Positions 1-8,839 of a stretch of DNA of 64,000 bases are shown piece after piece (within the stretch, counting starts at the first letter, position 1; each line of letters starts with the position of its first letter). Under the pieces are notes generated by a model, which saw only the letters and a list, made by a program, of their open reading frames with translations, was not told the origin of the DNA and ran no database searches. A program made the translations under genes and the position numbers. The stretch lies in the NCBI GenBank assembly GCA_039029315.1, contig JBCCGK010000003.1, positions 1 through 64,000 of the forward strand. Reading direction: 5' to 3'. Origin of the DNA: JBCCCJ01 sp039029315 (lineage in GTDB: Bacteria > Bacteroidota > Bacteroidia > J057).

Positions 1-11
1 AATGCTTCTCT

Positions 12-113
12 CGAACAGTTCATTTCCGTATACATTAAGCCTTTTGGTTTGGGTTAAGCTGTTCGGTTCCCCCAACTTTTTGAGCGCATTCACTTTTTGC
101 CGCCAAAAAGTTG
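12..113. repeat. Intergenic inverted repeats at the left edge
   Basis: Two stem-loops lie side by side. The outer one pairs CGAACAG (12-18) with CTGTTCG (59-65). The second pairs CAACTTTTTG (73-82) with CAAAAAGTTG (104-113) and encloses a smaller hairpin CTTTTTG/CAAAAAG (93-99/104-110). No coding potential is convincing here. From memory, hairpins built on CAACTTTTTG-GCG recur between genes in Bacteroidota genomes, so this may be a dispersed repeat rather than a terminator; that is inference. The element may continue beyond the left edge. Confidence 0.45.
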
Positions 114-258
114 CAAAGAAATCTAAAAACAAAGGAAAATAGAAAGTGTCAGTTGTGAATAAATTTTCAATGAGAATGAATCAACATCACCCAAAAACAG
201 CGAAGTTCATTCATTCAAAAAGACGGTTTCCAGAGCATATGGGAAGATTTTTTCCTAT

Positions 259-291
259 AAAAAATGGCCAAAGTCAAACTTATTGTTTGGC
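259..291 (-). terminator. Possible intrinsic terminator of the T9SS gene
   Basis: On the minus strand GCCAAA (291-286) pairs with TTTGGC (272-267), followed after two bases by six T (264-259). The stop codon of the upstream gene lies in the loop. The stem is short and has a competing inner pairing (CAAAC/GTTTG), so this is a moderate call. Confidence 0.4.
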
Positions 292-1797
292 AAATGTTTC
301 CGACATCAAGAGGTCCCCGGCCTCGTTGGTGAGAGATAGAACATAATACCCATCTGCCAGGGAGCGAATATTTATTGGGACCTCTCTCGTATATCCGCTA
401 AGATTTGCAGGAACTTCTATCTGTTGTACAACTTGTCCTGATAGGGTGTAGAGGGAGAGGTGATACGTTTCTCCGGGAATGGACTGGAACACGATCTGGA
501 TCTCTTCTCTGGCAGGATTGGGAAATAACTTGTAATCCGACCGACTCAATTGTGTGTCTATACCTACAGTAGGGCATGGCTTGAAGTCCAGAATATCTAC
601 CAACAATGTGCTTCCTATCCCTGGGCTTGCCTGGGAAAAAATATTATCTGTATCGGAAGAGCCCAAGCCAATCAAAAAGGAATCTGGCATCTGTGCCAAC
701 TCAAAGGGAATCTGAAAACAGGCATATGCCCCATCAGTTGGTGGAAGAGCTATCCCTGTCTCTAAATGAATAATGGTGCTGTCTCCTACGGGTTCATAGG
801 AGAAGAAACGCAAGAACACGCTGGCAGTGTCATCCCCTACTGCTTCATAATTATACCAGCCAGAGAGGGTGTCAGACTGACCTCCAACATAGGGTTGTCC
901 TCCGATCGCATCGCCTAGCAGCCCTTGTCCATTGATTGCAATCCCGATGATATTGGAATCAAGCTCGATGAGTTGACTGGTAATTCGCAAGGCCGAATGC
1001 CCCTCATAGGAGTGAAGACTATCTTCTGTAATCATGGGCGATCCGCCCGTGCCATTCACGACAAGTTGAATGTCATTGGCTGAATACCAATCTACAGGAT
1101 CGCGGACCTCTAGTGGGAGGGTATGGGAAAAACCTGAATTGGGAAGTGCTGAGACTGCCCCTGAGAAAAAGATAGAATCAATCTCTAGCCATCCTCCTTC
1201 GATAGGCGTGGTGCTGAAGGAACCTGAAGAGAGCAAGAGTGCGACAGAATCAGGCATGGCCGTAAATGCTGGAAGATCAAAACCGATCGTTGTGCAAGTG
1301 GGCTGAGAACCAGTCAGTGATTCAAATATACCTGAAACGGTCGTTGTGTCTGCTGTGGTAAAAAAGAAGGCGATGATTCCTTCATCTCCTGCGGCAATGT
1401 CATATCGCAAGGTGATGTAAATGGAATCAGGTTGGTCATTATATGGTAGCCCACCAAAAATTTCTGACCCAAAATTTCCTGCTAGAACGGCTCCCACTTG
1501 TGTTGTGGAATTGCCGGAATCATCCTCAATAGCCAGGTTTTCTATTCTGATTGCATGGGAACTGCTACATCCTGAGACTGTGGTGGCATTGGGCTGAACT
1601 GGGAGACTTGAAAAGAACATAAACCGATTGGTGGTTTGATAAGGGGGAAATTCATGGTAGAGGAATCTGGTTTCCCATTGCTCAAATCCTCCATTGGGTA
1701 TGATGGACTGAGCAGAGGTCATACTTGGGTCGAGGAAGCAAAGCAAAAGAATCAGTAAAAAAATAGGTAGGCCAGGCAAAAAAGAAGAATTGTACAT
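280..1797 (-). CDS. Secreted protein with T9SS C-terminal sorting domain
   Basis: 505 residues. The N-terminus is a signal peptide with a long leucine/isoleucine core ending near AQS (about residue 30). The body has two related sections, each opening with an N-G/S-G-F motif (NGGFEQW near 35, NSGFSHT near 220), which looks like tandem beta-sandwich modules, possibly carbohydrate- or surface-binding. The last 80 residues, starting at YKLFPNPAREE, are a classic type A sorting domain of the type IX secretion system, removed when cargo crosses the outer membrane. So the protein is exported and probably surface-anchored or released. No catalytic motif is recognised; the specific function is unknown. 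The ATG start places the signal peptide at the very N-terminus. Confidence 0.8.
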   Translation of the reverse strand: MYNSSFLPGLPIFLLILLLCFLDPSMTSAQSIIPNGGFEQWETRFLYHEFPPYQTTNRFMFFSSLPVQPNATTVSGCSSSHAIRIENLAIEDDSGNSTTQVGAVLAGNFGSEIFGGLPYNDQPDSIYITLRYDIAAGDEGIIAFFFTTADTTTVSGIFESLTGSQPTCTTIGFDLPAFTAMPDSVALLLSSGSFSTTPIEGGWLEIDSIFFSGAVSALPNSGFSHTLPLEVRDPVDWYSANDIQLVVNGTGGSPMITEDSLHSYEGHSALRITSQLIELDSNIIGIAINGQGLLGDAIGGQPYVGGQSDTLSGWYNYEAVGDDTASVFLRFFSYEPVGDSTIIHLETGIALPPTDGAYACFQIPFELAQMPDSFLIGLGSSDTDNIFSQASPGIGSTLLVDILDFKPCPTVGIDTQLSRSDYKLFPNPAREEIQIVFQSIPGETYHLSLYTLSGQVVQQIEVPANLSGYTREVPINIRSLADGYYVLSLTNEAGDLLMSETFAKQ

Positions 1798-2066
1798 GTG
1801 TATATATTAATTGTGTTGGATGAAACGATAGCCCAAACCTATCTGATCAGTTCTTGTTTGTCCATCACGATTGATCATTCAGGAAAGAATCAAGGATTGT
1901 TGGGGAATCTGATTGAGCAGAACAATTTTATGCGGCCCATATATTGAAAGAAACCAATCACAATTGCAGAACTTGAGATAGTTTTGAACAGGAGAATGAT
2001 TTTCCCCTTCACAATCCCTTTGCTTTTTCCTATCTTAGATCCCCTGTTTACTTTTCATATATCTAC

Positions 2067-3041
2067 ATGAGCGTTTTTAAATTCTGGCATATCAGTTCAT
2101 GGTCAGGGAGCTTGTTATGTCTATTGATTTTTTCCTGCACATCCGGAGCACCTTCTGATGCTGCTCCACCGAAGGCCATTCCTGTATCGATTGTGTCGGA
2201 TAGTCTGGTTTATTCCATTCCTTATGATTTGTCTCATCCCGCCGATACCTTTCTGCTCCCGTATGAGTTGGTAGAAGTTTCTGGTCTCAGCTATCTTGCT
2301 CCGAATCAATTGTTGCTTGTGCAAGATGAAAAAGGCTCCCTCTATGTATATGAAGAAGAGAAGGAAGAAATCTCAAGAGAATATCGATTCGGGAAAAGTG
2401 GAGATTATGAAGGGGTAGAATTGGTTGGGGACATGGTATATGTTCTAAAAAGTAATGGAAAGATTGAAGAAGTTTCAGGCTTTCTGGAAGGGGAAACGGG
2501 AGAAACGAAGGAGTATAACAACCAACTGAACAGTGATCATGATACAGAAGGTCTGGGGTATGATCCCCAATCCGGCCAATTATTGATTGCCTGCAAAGAA
2601 CCATATATGGCGAATGGGCGGGAAGTACGTAATCAGCGAGCGATTTATGGCTATAATCTCCAGACTCATCAGTTGAGTGAGCGCCCTGTAATTACGATCA
2701 ATCTGGCTGAAATTCAGGCATTTTTGCAAGCTTATGGACCGAAAGAAACATGGGCAACAGATTTTCATCCCGGAAAAAAAAGCAGCTGTAAACCTTCAGG
2801 GATTGCCATTCACCCACTGAGTGGTCATACCTATGTGATTGCCTCTGTTGGCAAGCTCTTGCTCGTCCTCAATTCCTCGCATCAGGTGATAGCCGTCCAT
2901 CCATTGCCACGGGCGCAATTCTCACAACCAGAGGGAATATGTTTTAGCCCGGAAGGTACATTATACATCTCCAATGAAGGCAAGGACGGGCGAGGATACA
3001 TCTCAAAATTTGACATGATTGCTTCGAACACAAACAATTGA
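2067..3041 (+). CDS. SdiA-regulated/YjiK-like beta-propeller lipoprotein
   Basis: 324 residues. A lipobox (LIFSC, Cys about 24) follows a hydrophobic stretch, so it is a membrane-anchored lipoprotein. The rest shows short beta-propeller-like repeats: VSGLSY, then GDYEGVELVGD, then DTEGLGYDPQSG, and near the C-terminus PSGIAIHPLSG and PEGICFSPEGTLYISNEG. This order (E-G-hydrophobic plus a calcium-type acidic pocket) matches the SdiA-regulated (YjiK) family, related to esterase-like phytase propellers. Substrate unknown. Its stop codon TGA overlaps the ATG of the next gene (TGATG), so the two are translationally coupled and probably function together at the envelope. Confidence 0.72.
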   Translation: MSVFKFWHISSWSGSLLCLLIFSCTSGAPSDAAPPKAIPVSIVSDSLVYSIPYDLSHPADTFLLPYELVEVSGLSYLAPNQLLLVQDEKGSLYVYEEEKEEISREYRFGKSGDYEGVELVGDMVYVLKSNGKIEEVSGFLEGETGETKEYNNQLNSDHDTEGLGYDPQSGQLLIACKEPYMANGREVRNQRAIYGYNLQTHQLSERPVITINLAEIQAFLQAYGPKETWATDFHPGKKSSCKPSGIAIHPLSGHTYVIASVGKLLLVLNSSHQVIAVHPLPRAQFSQPEGICFSPEGTLYISNEGKDGRGYISKFDMIASNTNN

Positions 3042-3976
3042 TGATGCCTGTGAGTTCTTATGGCAATACGAATAGCTTAAAGATGCTGAGTTGCGTCCTC
3101 ATGCTGTTGTTCCCTTTATGGGGAATGACCCAGGTAGACAAGGTAGCTGTGAGGAACAATACAGAAATCAAGGGCAAGATTGTAGAGGAAGTGCCTGGGC
3201 TCTACATAAGAATTCAGGATGTTGATTACCAACTGCACAAGATTCCAGAAGAAGACATCTATCTTGTGGAGCGACCTCAGGGAATCAAAGGATATTGGGA
3301 AGCTGTACATCTTCGGGAGGGAGGAATTATTCGTGGATTCATCATTGAATATCAATGGTTAAGATCCATCAAACTGGAAGGTTCGAGAAGAAATATATTT
3401 GAATATGAGTGGGCAGAGATTGATAAGATCGTCAAGGAACCCTTGCCCGATGATGAAAATCTGAATAACAGAAGTAGTTATTTGATGAAAAAATCTCGGA
3501 AGAAAGGAAAACAGGAGGGACGAGAAGCGTATCCGGGCTATGGCTTATTCTTTGTCGAAGGAGGCGGAGTTGTAGCAGATGATGGTCGAGGCAATCTGTA
3601 TCCTGGCATTTTTGGGCAGGCGATCTTGAGTATCTATGTGACGGAGACATTCACCTTGGGAGTCGGAGGAGGCATGGATTTGATTCAACGTTCCGGTGGA
3701 TTGAGAGATGTTGGCCAATATGGCTTTGTGGATGGGAGACTTTATTTTCCAAGAGAAAGCTGGACACCCTATCTGGCAATGGCAGGCGGATTTGATTGGT
3801 ATAGACGAGGCGGATATGTCAATCCCGGAATAGGAGCCAGAAAAAAAATTTTCAAGAAATTCTGGCTGAATGGGAATCTCAGTGTGAAAATTCAGCAGGT
3901 TGGAGAAGAAACCTTCAGTGAAGTATTTGAACCAGGCTTTCTGGAAATGATCCAACTCAAGCTTGTCATCGATTGA
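3041..3976 (+). CDS. Hypothetical outer-membrane-type protein
   Basis: 311 residues from the ATG that overlaps the preceding stop codon by one base; a TTG three bases earlier is less likely. A hydrophobic segment ending at WGMTQ (about residue 30) looks like a signal peptide. Residues 35-135 hold two beta-rich units of the type N-x-T-E-I-K-G-K-I-V-E and L-R-E-G-G-I-I-R-G-F-I-I-E, each resembling a small SH3-like barrel. A Lys/Arg-rich linker (about 145-165) leads to a C-terminal half of alternating hydrophobic strands with many Gly/Tyr/Trp, as in an eight-stranded outer membrane barrel. No named family is recognised. It is co-transcribed with the propeller lipoprotein. Confidence 0.65.
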   Translation: MMPVSSYGNTNSLKMLSCVLMLLFPLWGMTQVDKVAVRNNTEIKGKIVEEVPGLYIRIQDVDYQLHKIPEEDIYLVERPQGIKGYWEAVHLREGGIIRGFIIEYQWLRSIKLEGSRRNIFEYEWAEIDKIVKEPLPDDENLNNRSSYLMKKSRKKGKQEGREAYPGYGLFFVEGGGVVADDGRGNLYPGIFGQAILSIYVTETFTLGVGGGMDLIQRSGGLRDVGQYGFVDGRLYFPRESWTPYLAMAGGFDWYRRGGYVNPGIGARKKIFKKFWLNGNLSVKIQQVGEETFSEVFEPGFLEMIQLKLVID

Positions 3977-4113
3977 AAAACTTCTTCGTACATTTGTATC
4001 GTACGACTTCCATACTGCACCCAGAGGAATTTTTTTGGTATCAATTTGATGCTGTATCATCAGAGGTTGGACACCCTAATTAATTGATACACCATCCTTC
4101 AACTTAGGACTCT

Positions 4114-5796
4114 ATGCTTTGCGGCAAATCTTTCTTGCCAATCTATCTTTTTGCTTTTGTATGTACCATTCAGTTCTCTACCAATAAGGCCAATTGCCAG
4201 TCCAAAAAACTTCATGACGCGCTGAACCCCTATGTGGAGTTTGCCAATGAAGGGATGCATATCCTATGGGCTGTCCACTTGCGTCTGGAAGCCTACAATG
4301 CCCAATCCAATATCTATTTGGCCGGAAACCGCGAGGAAGCATTGCAATTTCGAATCGATGATATCATCCGAAATTATAGCTACTATGGCAGTTTGCAAGG
4401 GGTATGTCTTCGTGCTTATGGGGTGACAGATCCCTCCGTAAATCTGGAATACTTGTATGACGAAACACAGGTAAGAGAATTGGCAATCCCGTCCGCGCAT
4501 CGGACCAAACTCAATGATAGCCGGGATCAACTGTGGACCTCCGTCCGTGAACTCCTGAACTATTGCCAGGAATTGACAGACTATACTCAATCACAGGCAT
4601 ATCTCAATGATGAAAAACTGTCTCGCTCCTATGATATCCTGGAGCAATGTGAAGAGTTATATGACAAGTATCAACAAGATAAGGATCAGTTGGCAGCACA
4701 CATTCTAGCGATTGCATCTCCCCTCCCCAAAGCCTTGTATGATTTGAATCTGGTCATGGAACATGCCCGGACACTTCTGCAAGATGTCCGAAAACAGAAT
4801 CATGGACAATTGAGGGTGAACCTTAACAGATTAGAACAAACACTGGTCGATGCCCAACTCAACAAACAGGCTCGACTGGATGCCTTGTCAGCCATTGGAT
4901 TGTATTATGATAGGGGAACAACCGTTTACAAACATATCATCAGCTATGGCAATCAACTGGTTCGATGGAGCAAATTGTACCTCAACCAAGGCCCTGTAAG
5001 TCCCCTCTACCAAGCGTATGGGCGGAATTATTATTACTACAACGAGCGATTGCTTTCTCTATACAATCATCACAAATATGGACTGGTCGCCTATTACAAT
5101 CAGTTTTTAGGGTTTGCCAATGCTCCCTTGATACAGCAGATCGAGGAGACGCCTCTGTATCGCATGCTACCTCCCTCCAACCCGATTGCCAGCAAGGAGT
5201 TGAGCGTAAAAGAATCGATGGCGGCAGCGACACCATCTTTGGGCAATGTGGCAAGCAATCATTTGATTTTCCTGTTGGATGTTTCTGCCTCTATGAAGAA
5301 GCCAGAAAAATTGCCCCTCCTCAAGCAAGCCATCGCCTATACCTTGTCTGCCATGAGAGAGGAAGACAAAGTGTCAATTATAACCTATTCCGGGGATGCT
5401 CGTGTGGTTCTTCCTGCAACTCAAGCGACCCAATACGATCAGATTATGCAAGCTGTGGATAAACTGGGGTCAGCAGGCGAGACGCACTTCCACAGAGGGT
5501 TGAAAGCCGCCTATGCCCTGGCAGAAGAAGAATATATCATTCATGGCAACAATCGTATCATCCTGGCAACGGATGGGGACTTTGTCTTTAAGCAGAACGC
5601 ATTGCGACTGGCTGAGAAGCAAAGCGAGAAACCCATTTTTTTGAGTGTTATGCTATTTAGCAAGTTTGAGACATTGTTGGTTCGGGAACAGTTCACCCGT
5701 CTGGCACTTGCCGGTAACGGAAACTATGTACATGCCCAGGAGGACAATGCGCGACAGGCATTGTTGGAGGAGGCGAAAGCGGTAAGAAGGTGGTAA
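4114..5796 (+). CDS. Secreted VWA-domain protein (paralogue of the gene at 51.7 kb)
   Basis: 560 residues. Signal peptide at residues 1-29 (ends NCQS). Residues 30-370 are mainly helical, with a Tyr-rich stretch (GRNYYYYNERL) before the C-terminal domain. Residues 385-560 are a von Willebrand factor A domain with an intact metal-ion-dependent adhesion site: D389-V-S391-A-S393, Thr near 457 in GET, and D487 in ATDGD. VWA domains bind protein ligands through a divalent metal; the partner is unknown. The protein at 51720-53300 has the same architecture and shared motifs. It stands alone between the barrel gene and a convergent operon. BatA/BatB is an alternative family, but there are no membrane helices around the VWA domain. 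Confidence 0.72.
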   Translation: MLCGKSFLPIYLFAFVCTIQFSTNKANCQSKKLHDALNPYVEFANEGMHILWAVHLRLEAYNAQSNIYLAGNREEALQFRIDDIIRNYSYYGSLQGVCLRAYGVTDPSVNLEYLYDETQVRELAIPSAHRTKLNDSRDQLWTSVRELLNYCQELTDYTQSQAYLNDEKLSRSYDILEQCEELYDKYQQDKDQLAAHILAIASPLPKALYDLNLVMEHARTLLQDVRKQNHGQLRVNLNRLEQTLVDAQLNKQARLDALSAIGLYYDRGTTVYKHIISYGNQLVRWSKLYLNQGPVSPLYQAYGRNYYYYNERLLSLYNHHKYGLVAYYNQFLGFANAPLIQQIEETPLYRMLPPSNPIASKELSVKESMAAATPSLGNVASNHLIFLLDVSASMKKPEKLPLLKQAIAYTLSAMREEDKVSIITYSGDARVVLPATQATQYDQIMQAVDKLGSAGETHFHRGLKAAYALAEEEYIIHGNNRIILATDGDFVFKQNALRLAEKQSEKPIFLSVMLFSKFETLLVREQFTRLALAGNGNYVHAQEDNARQALLEEAKAVRRW

Positions 5797-5810
5797 GGAA
5801 AGGGAGACCT

Positions 5811-7007
5811 TTAGCGCAAGGTCTGAACCCACCAGGTATAGGCAACGGCCCCCAGTAAGAAGACCAAAAAGACATTCCCTGTGGCCTCATGCTCAGGCAT
5901 GATGGCTTTCATGCTGAGGAATATGCCTCCCAATCCAGCCATGGACCAGGTATAAATCAGGGATTTTTTTCGAGCGGCAGGATAAATTTGATTCCCTGTG
6001 CCTGTAACTGGAAACAACATCAGCAGAAGAACATATCCCAGACTTCCGAGAAATGGAATCCCTGCGAATGATCCCACGGCCAAACTCGTTAACCCTCCTA
6101 GCAATAGGCCACTGAAGACATTCGAGTATAATATCTGATCCTCTCTCAAGGCATAGCGACCATAAGGGTTGAGTCGAATGAGAGAGTTGAACAAAATGCC
6201 TGAGAACCAGGAAAAGAAAACAAACCCTAGATAATAGGGAGCCAAGGCTGGCAATACATTGGCAATGACAATCAATCCAATCACCAGCGCCCAACGCAAC
6301 TTTTCGTTCAAGCCTTCCATGAAGAAGGCAAAGCGAAGGTACTGGCGATAAAACCAGTATCGGGCTTTCAGTCCTTCGACCAGCCCACCTCTGGCAGATT
6401 CATTGTCAGGGTCAAGGCGCACCGCTTCCCGAAAGTGCTCCAGTGCTTGCTTGTGGTCTCCTTCTTCGAGCAAGGCCCATCCCATGCTGAGATGTGTATA
6501 ACTGTTTTCTGGATCTTTGTTCATGGAGGCCTCAAATGACTGACTTGCTTCCGGAGACCGACCCAGTTTGACCAGCAAACGGGCACGAAGATTGAGTCCT
6601 CCAACATGCTCAGGATTCAAGGAAAGACCCTGTTCTACTGTTTGAAGAGCTTCTTCCCACTTTGTTTTGTTGAAATGCACATAGGCCAGATGAACAAAAT
6701 GATCTGCATCAGAAGGATCGAGTCTGATGGCTTCCTGTAGAGATTTTTCAGCCTCTTTGTGGTTGCCTAACTGAAACATGATCCGCCCTCTCAGGTTGTG
6801 TGCGAATGGAAAATCTGGATCCAGTCCGATTGCTGCCTCAGCTTCGGCCAATGCCTCTTCTTTCCGATCCTGGCCCATCAAGGCAATTCCCAGAAAGACT
6901 CTGGCAAGCGGATGATGGAGATGATTCCCCATATCTTGCCGGATCTCCTGTTCTGCCATCTCATATCGTTCCTGGCTGAGCAATAACTGTATGCGATTCA
7001 GATTCAT
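5811..7007 (-). CDS. TPR protein with C-terminal membrane domain
   Basis: 398 residues. Residues 1-215 contain about six tetratricopeptide repeats (for example AFLGIALMGQDRKEEAL, HVGGLNLRARLLVKLG, YTHLSMGWALLEEGD). The C-terminal 160 residues hold about five hydrophobic segments with a small hydrophilic middle, so the protein is inner-membrane anchored with the TPR part probably in the cytoplasm. The ATG overlaps the stop of the upstream AAA+ gene by 4 bases (ATGA), showing tight coupling. This makes a plausible membrane receptor or scaffold for the ATPase. No specific function is recognised. Confidence 0.7.
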   Translation of the reverse strand: MNLNRIQLLLSQERYEMAEQEIRQDMGNHLHHPLARVFLGIALMGQDRKEEALAEAEAAIGLDPDFPFAHNLRGRIMFQLGNHKEAEKSLQEAIRLDPSDADHFVHLAYVHFNKTKWEEALQTVEQGLSLNPEHVGGLNLRARLLVKLGRSPEASQSFEASMNKDPENSYTHLSMGWALLEEGDHKQALEHFREAVRLDPDNESARGGLVEGLKARYWFYRQYLRFAFFMEGLNEKLRWALVIGLIVIANVLPALAPYYLGFVFFSWFSGILFNSLIRLNPYGRYALREDQILYSNVFSGLLLGGLTSLAVGSFAGIPFLGSLGYVLLLMLFPVTGTGNQIYPAARKKSLIYTWSMAGLGGIFLSMKAIMPEHEATGNVFLVFLLGAVAYTWWVQTLR

Positions 7008-8347
7008 TTTTTGATCTTGAGGTATGTCAGAATATCGTCGTATAAGCCGCCTTCATTGGAGTAAAGTGCGTAATTGCGTGCTGTAGAAAACCATTCTTTG
7101 GTGGAGGACCGAACCTGGCTTACAACTTTCAAGAGATCTGCTTGCTCAATGGGTAGAGGTTTGCCGGTTTTCATGGACTCTCTCAACTTTGTTTCAACAG
7201 TGAGGTCGATCAGATTTTTCAGATCTGCTCCTGATAGCCCATTGGTCTTTTTGGCCAGCTTGGAATAGTCGATCTTTCCAGTAGGTTTGCCTTTGAGCAT
7301 GAGGTGGAGAATGGCTGCACGTGCGGCCTCATCTGGAGGCGGTACGAACAAAATTCGATCAAATCTTCCTGGTCTCCTGAAGGCTGGGTCCATATGCCAG
7401 GGAGTATTGGTCGCTGCAAGGATGAGCACCCCTTCATTGGAATACTTGACCCCATCCAACTCCGACAAAAACTGATTGATCAAATGGCGGCCTCCGCTTT
7501 GTTTCATGTCAGTTCGACTGGCACCTAGCGCGTCGACTTCATCGAAGAACAAGACACAAGGTGCTTGAGATCGTGCGAGTTGGAAGATGTGGTGCAGATT
7601 TTTCTCACTATTCCCTATCCACATATCCAGGATATCGTTGATCCCAACAGAAATAAAGGCAGCCCTTACTTCCCCTGCTGTTGCTCTGGCCAAATGTGTC
7701 TTACCACATCCGGGAGGGCCATACATCAGCAATCCCCCGCCGATGGATTTGCCATATGCTTGATACAACTCAGGATGTTGCATAGGCGCAATCATCTTGA
7801 GATTGATTTCTTCTTTGAGGTCATCCATGCCTCCTACATCCTGGAATTTGATGCTGGGGCGTTCGATTTGGTCAATGGGTTGTTCTTCTGTCAGATACTC
7901 TGTTGGCACTCTCCCGCCATGGGGATCGCCGGATGCAGCACCTTTTTCAGCCAACTGATTTTCAAACGAAACATCTCTCAATCCGTGGTCCAACCTGACC
8001 GCTTCCTGATAAGATTCCAGAGCCTGTGGGGTCTCTCCGTTCCAAAAACTGATATAGGCATGGAGAAGAAAGGCCTTGGCAAGTGGAGGATCTTGTTCCA
8101 GCAATTCTTCCAATATGACAAGGGCGGCAGAATTTTTTTCTTGCTCGAAGAATGTTTCTGCCAGTTCTAATTTGATGTCTACATGATTGGGCGCAAATTT
8201 CAGCGCTTCTGTCAAGTGAAATTCAGCCTCTTCATATCTTTCCAGATCAAAAAGAATAGAAGCAACATGCTGTCTGAGAGGGATGTTATCCGGTGATACT
8301 TCCAACGCCGCGAGTAAGCTTTTCAAAGCTTCTTCCTGTGAAGACAT
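7004..8347 (-). CDS. TPR-AAA+ ATPase (Cdc48/FtsH-like module, no protease)
   Basis: 447 residues from ATG 8347; an upstream TTG at 8377 would add ten residues of non-conserved sequence. Residues 1-120 are about three TPR repeats. A linker leads to a classic AAA+ module from about residue 165: VGGMDDLKEEI, Walker A GPPGCGKT (210-217), Walker B VLFFDEVD (265-272), sensor-1 ATNTP, and the arginine-finger motif FRRPGRFD (323-330), then a helical lid containing GLSGADLKNLI. The sequence is closest in style to Cdc48/proteasomal ATPases and FtsH, but there is no zinc protease domain (no HEXXH) and only one ATPase ring. It probably remodels or unfolds proteins brought by the TPR part. It forms an operon with the following TPR membrane protein. 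Confidence 0.8.
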   Translation of the reverse strand: MSSQEEALKSLLAALEVSPDNIPLRQHVASILFDLERYEEAEFHLTEALKFAPNHVDIKLELAETFFEQEKNSAALVILEELLEQDPPLAKAFLLHAYISFWNGETPQALESYQEAVRLDHGLRDVSFENQLAEKGAASGDPHGGRVPTEYLTEEQPIDQIERPSIKFQDVGGMDDLKEEINLKMIAPMQHPELYQAYGKSIGGGLLMYGPPGCGKTHLARATAGEVRAAFISVGINDILDMWIGNSEKNLHHIFQLARSQAPCVLFFDEVDALGASRTDMKQSGGRHLINQFLSELDGVKYSNEGVLILAATNTPWHMDPAFRRPGRFDRILFVPPPDEAARAAILHLMLKGKPTGKIDYSKLAKKTNGLSGADLKNLIDLTVETKLRESMKTGKPLPIEQADLLKVVSQVRSSTKEWFSTARNYALYSNEGGLYDDILTYLKIKK

Positions 8348-8461
8348 ATGTGCAGGATAAGTAATGGTTATGAACAAAATGTGTAGGCAAAAATACGCAT
8401 AATTTCCTTACGGCTTGGAGGCAGGGTGAGTTGTGAGAAATCGAAGAAGAAAATTGTATTT

Positions 8462-8726
8462 GGAATAAAAAAAAAGCCTGCACAAATACCAGGAGTTTAT
8501 TGAAACCCCCAAAAAGACACGAATGGAGACGCCAGTATGCCTCAGTAATCCTCCGGTCCTTCCGAGGAAGAACATCCGGACAAGTCAACGGCTGAGGCCC
8601 GCCCTTAGCACGCTGAGCAAATCACCAATTGTTAATCTGTTAGGTTCAAAAACAGATTGGTATCCATGCAGGATATTTTAAACGCAAATGCGCATGTATG
8701 CAAAGATCGATTGTTCAATAGGATGT
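8462..8726 (-). ncRNA. Candidate structured small RNA or leader of the AAA+ operon
   Basis: The segment between a minus-strand promoter (8727-8756) and an A/T-run terminator-like end (8467-8493) has no ORF but strong secondary structure. Nested stems: GCCTCAG (8539-8545) with CTGAGGC (8592-8598); TCCGG (8552-8556) with CCGGA (8576-8580); CTTC/GAAG (8559-8562/8567-8570) around a four-base loop. Other hairpins are AATCTGTT/AACAGATT (8634-8641/8651-8658) and GGAGTTT/AAACCCC (8492-8498/8503-8509). On the minus strand the region ends with CCTG-loop-CAGG and nine T. It could be a free RNA of about 250 nt (6S-like by general shape, unproven) or an attenuated 5' leader of the ATPase gene. I do not recognise the family. 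Confidence 0.4.
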
Positions 8727-8756
8727 CAAAAATACGAAAGACATGAGTAGAAAACA
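8727..8756 (-). promoter_or_regulatory. Bacteroidota-type promoter (TTG-N20-TATTTTTG)
   Basis: On the minus strand TATTTTTG (8734-8727) matches the Bacteroidota -7 consensus TAnnTTTG exactly, and a TTG lies 20 bases upstream at the expected -33 distance. It points towards the structured RNA region and the AAA+/TPR operon. Confidence 0.45.
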
Positions 8757-8839
8757 ATGATCTTCTACGTGAAGCCTTACCTTTTTGGGTTGAGATACGT
8801 TAACAAGTTAAGCCTAATCTATTGCCTACCTAACAGCAA

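Noticed and set aside
146..346. A short plus-strand ORF near the left edge
   Set aside because: It overlaps the terminator and the 3' end of the T9SS gene, with no ribosome-binding site and atypical composition.
7565..8170. A plus-strand ORF of 201 codons inside the AAA+ gene
   Set aside because: It lies antisense to a clear conserved gene and its translation has no family features.
8521..8620. RNase P RNA, SRP RNA or tmRNA
   Set aside because: The hallmark sequences (GAGGAAAGTCCGG, GGAAGGAAGCAG, tmRNA reading frame and ends) are not found; only stem structure is seen.
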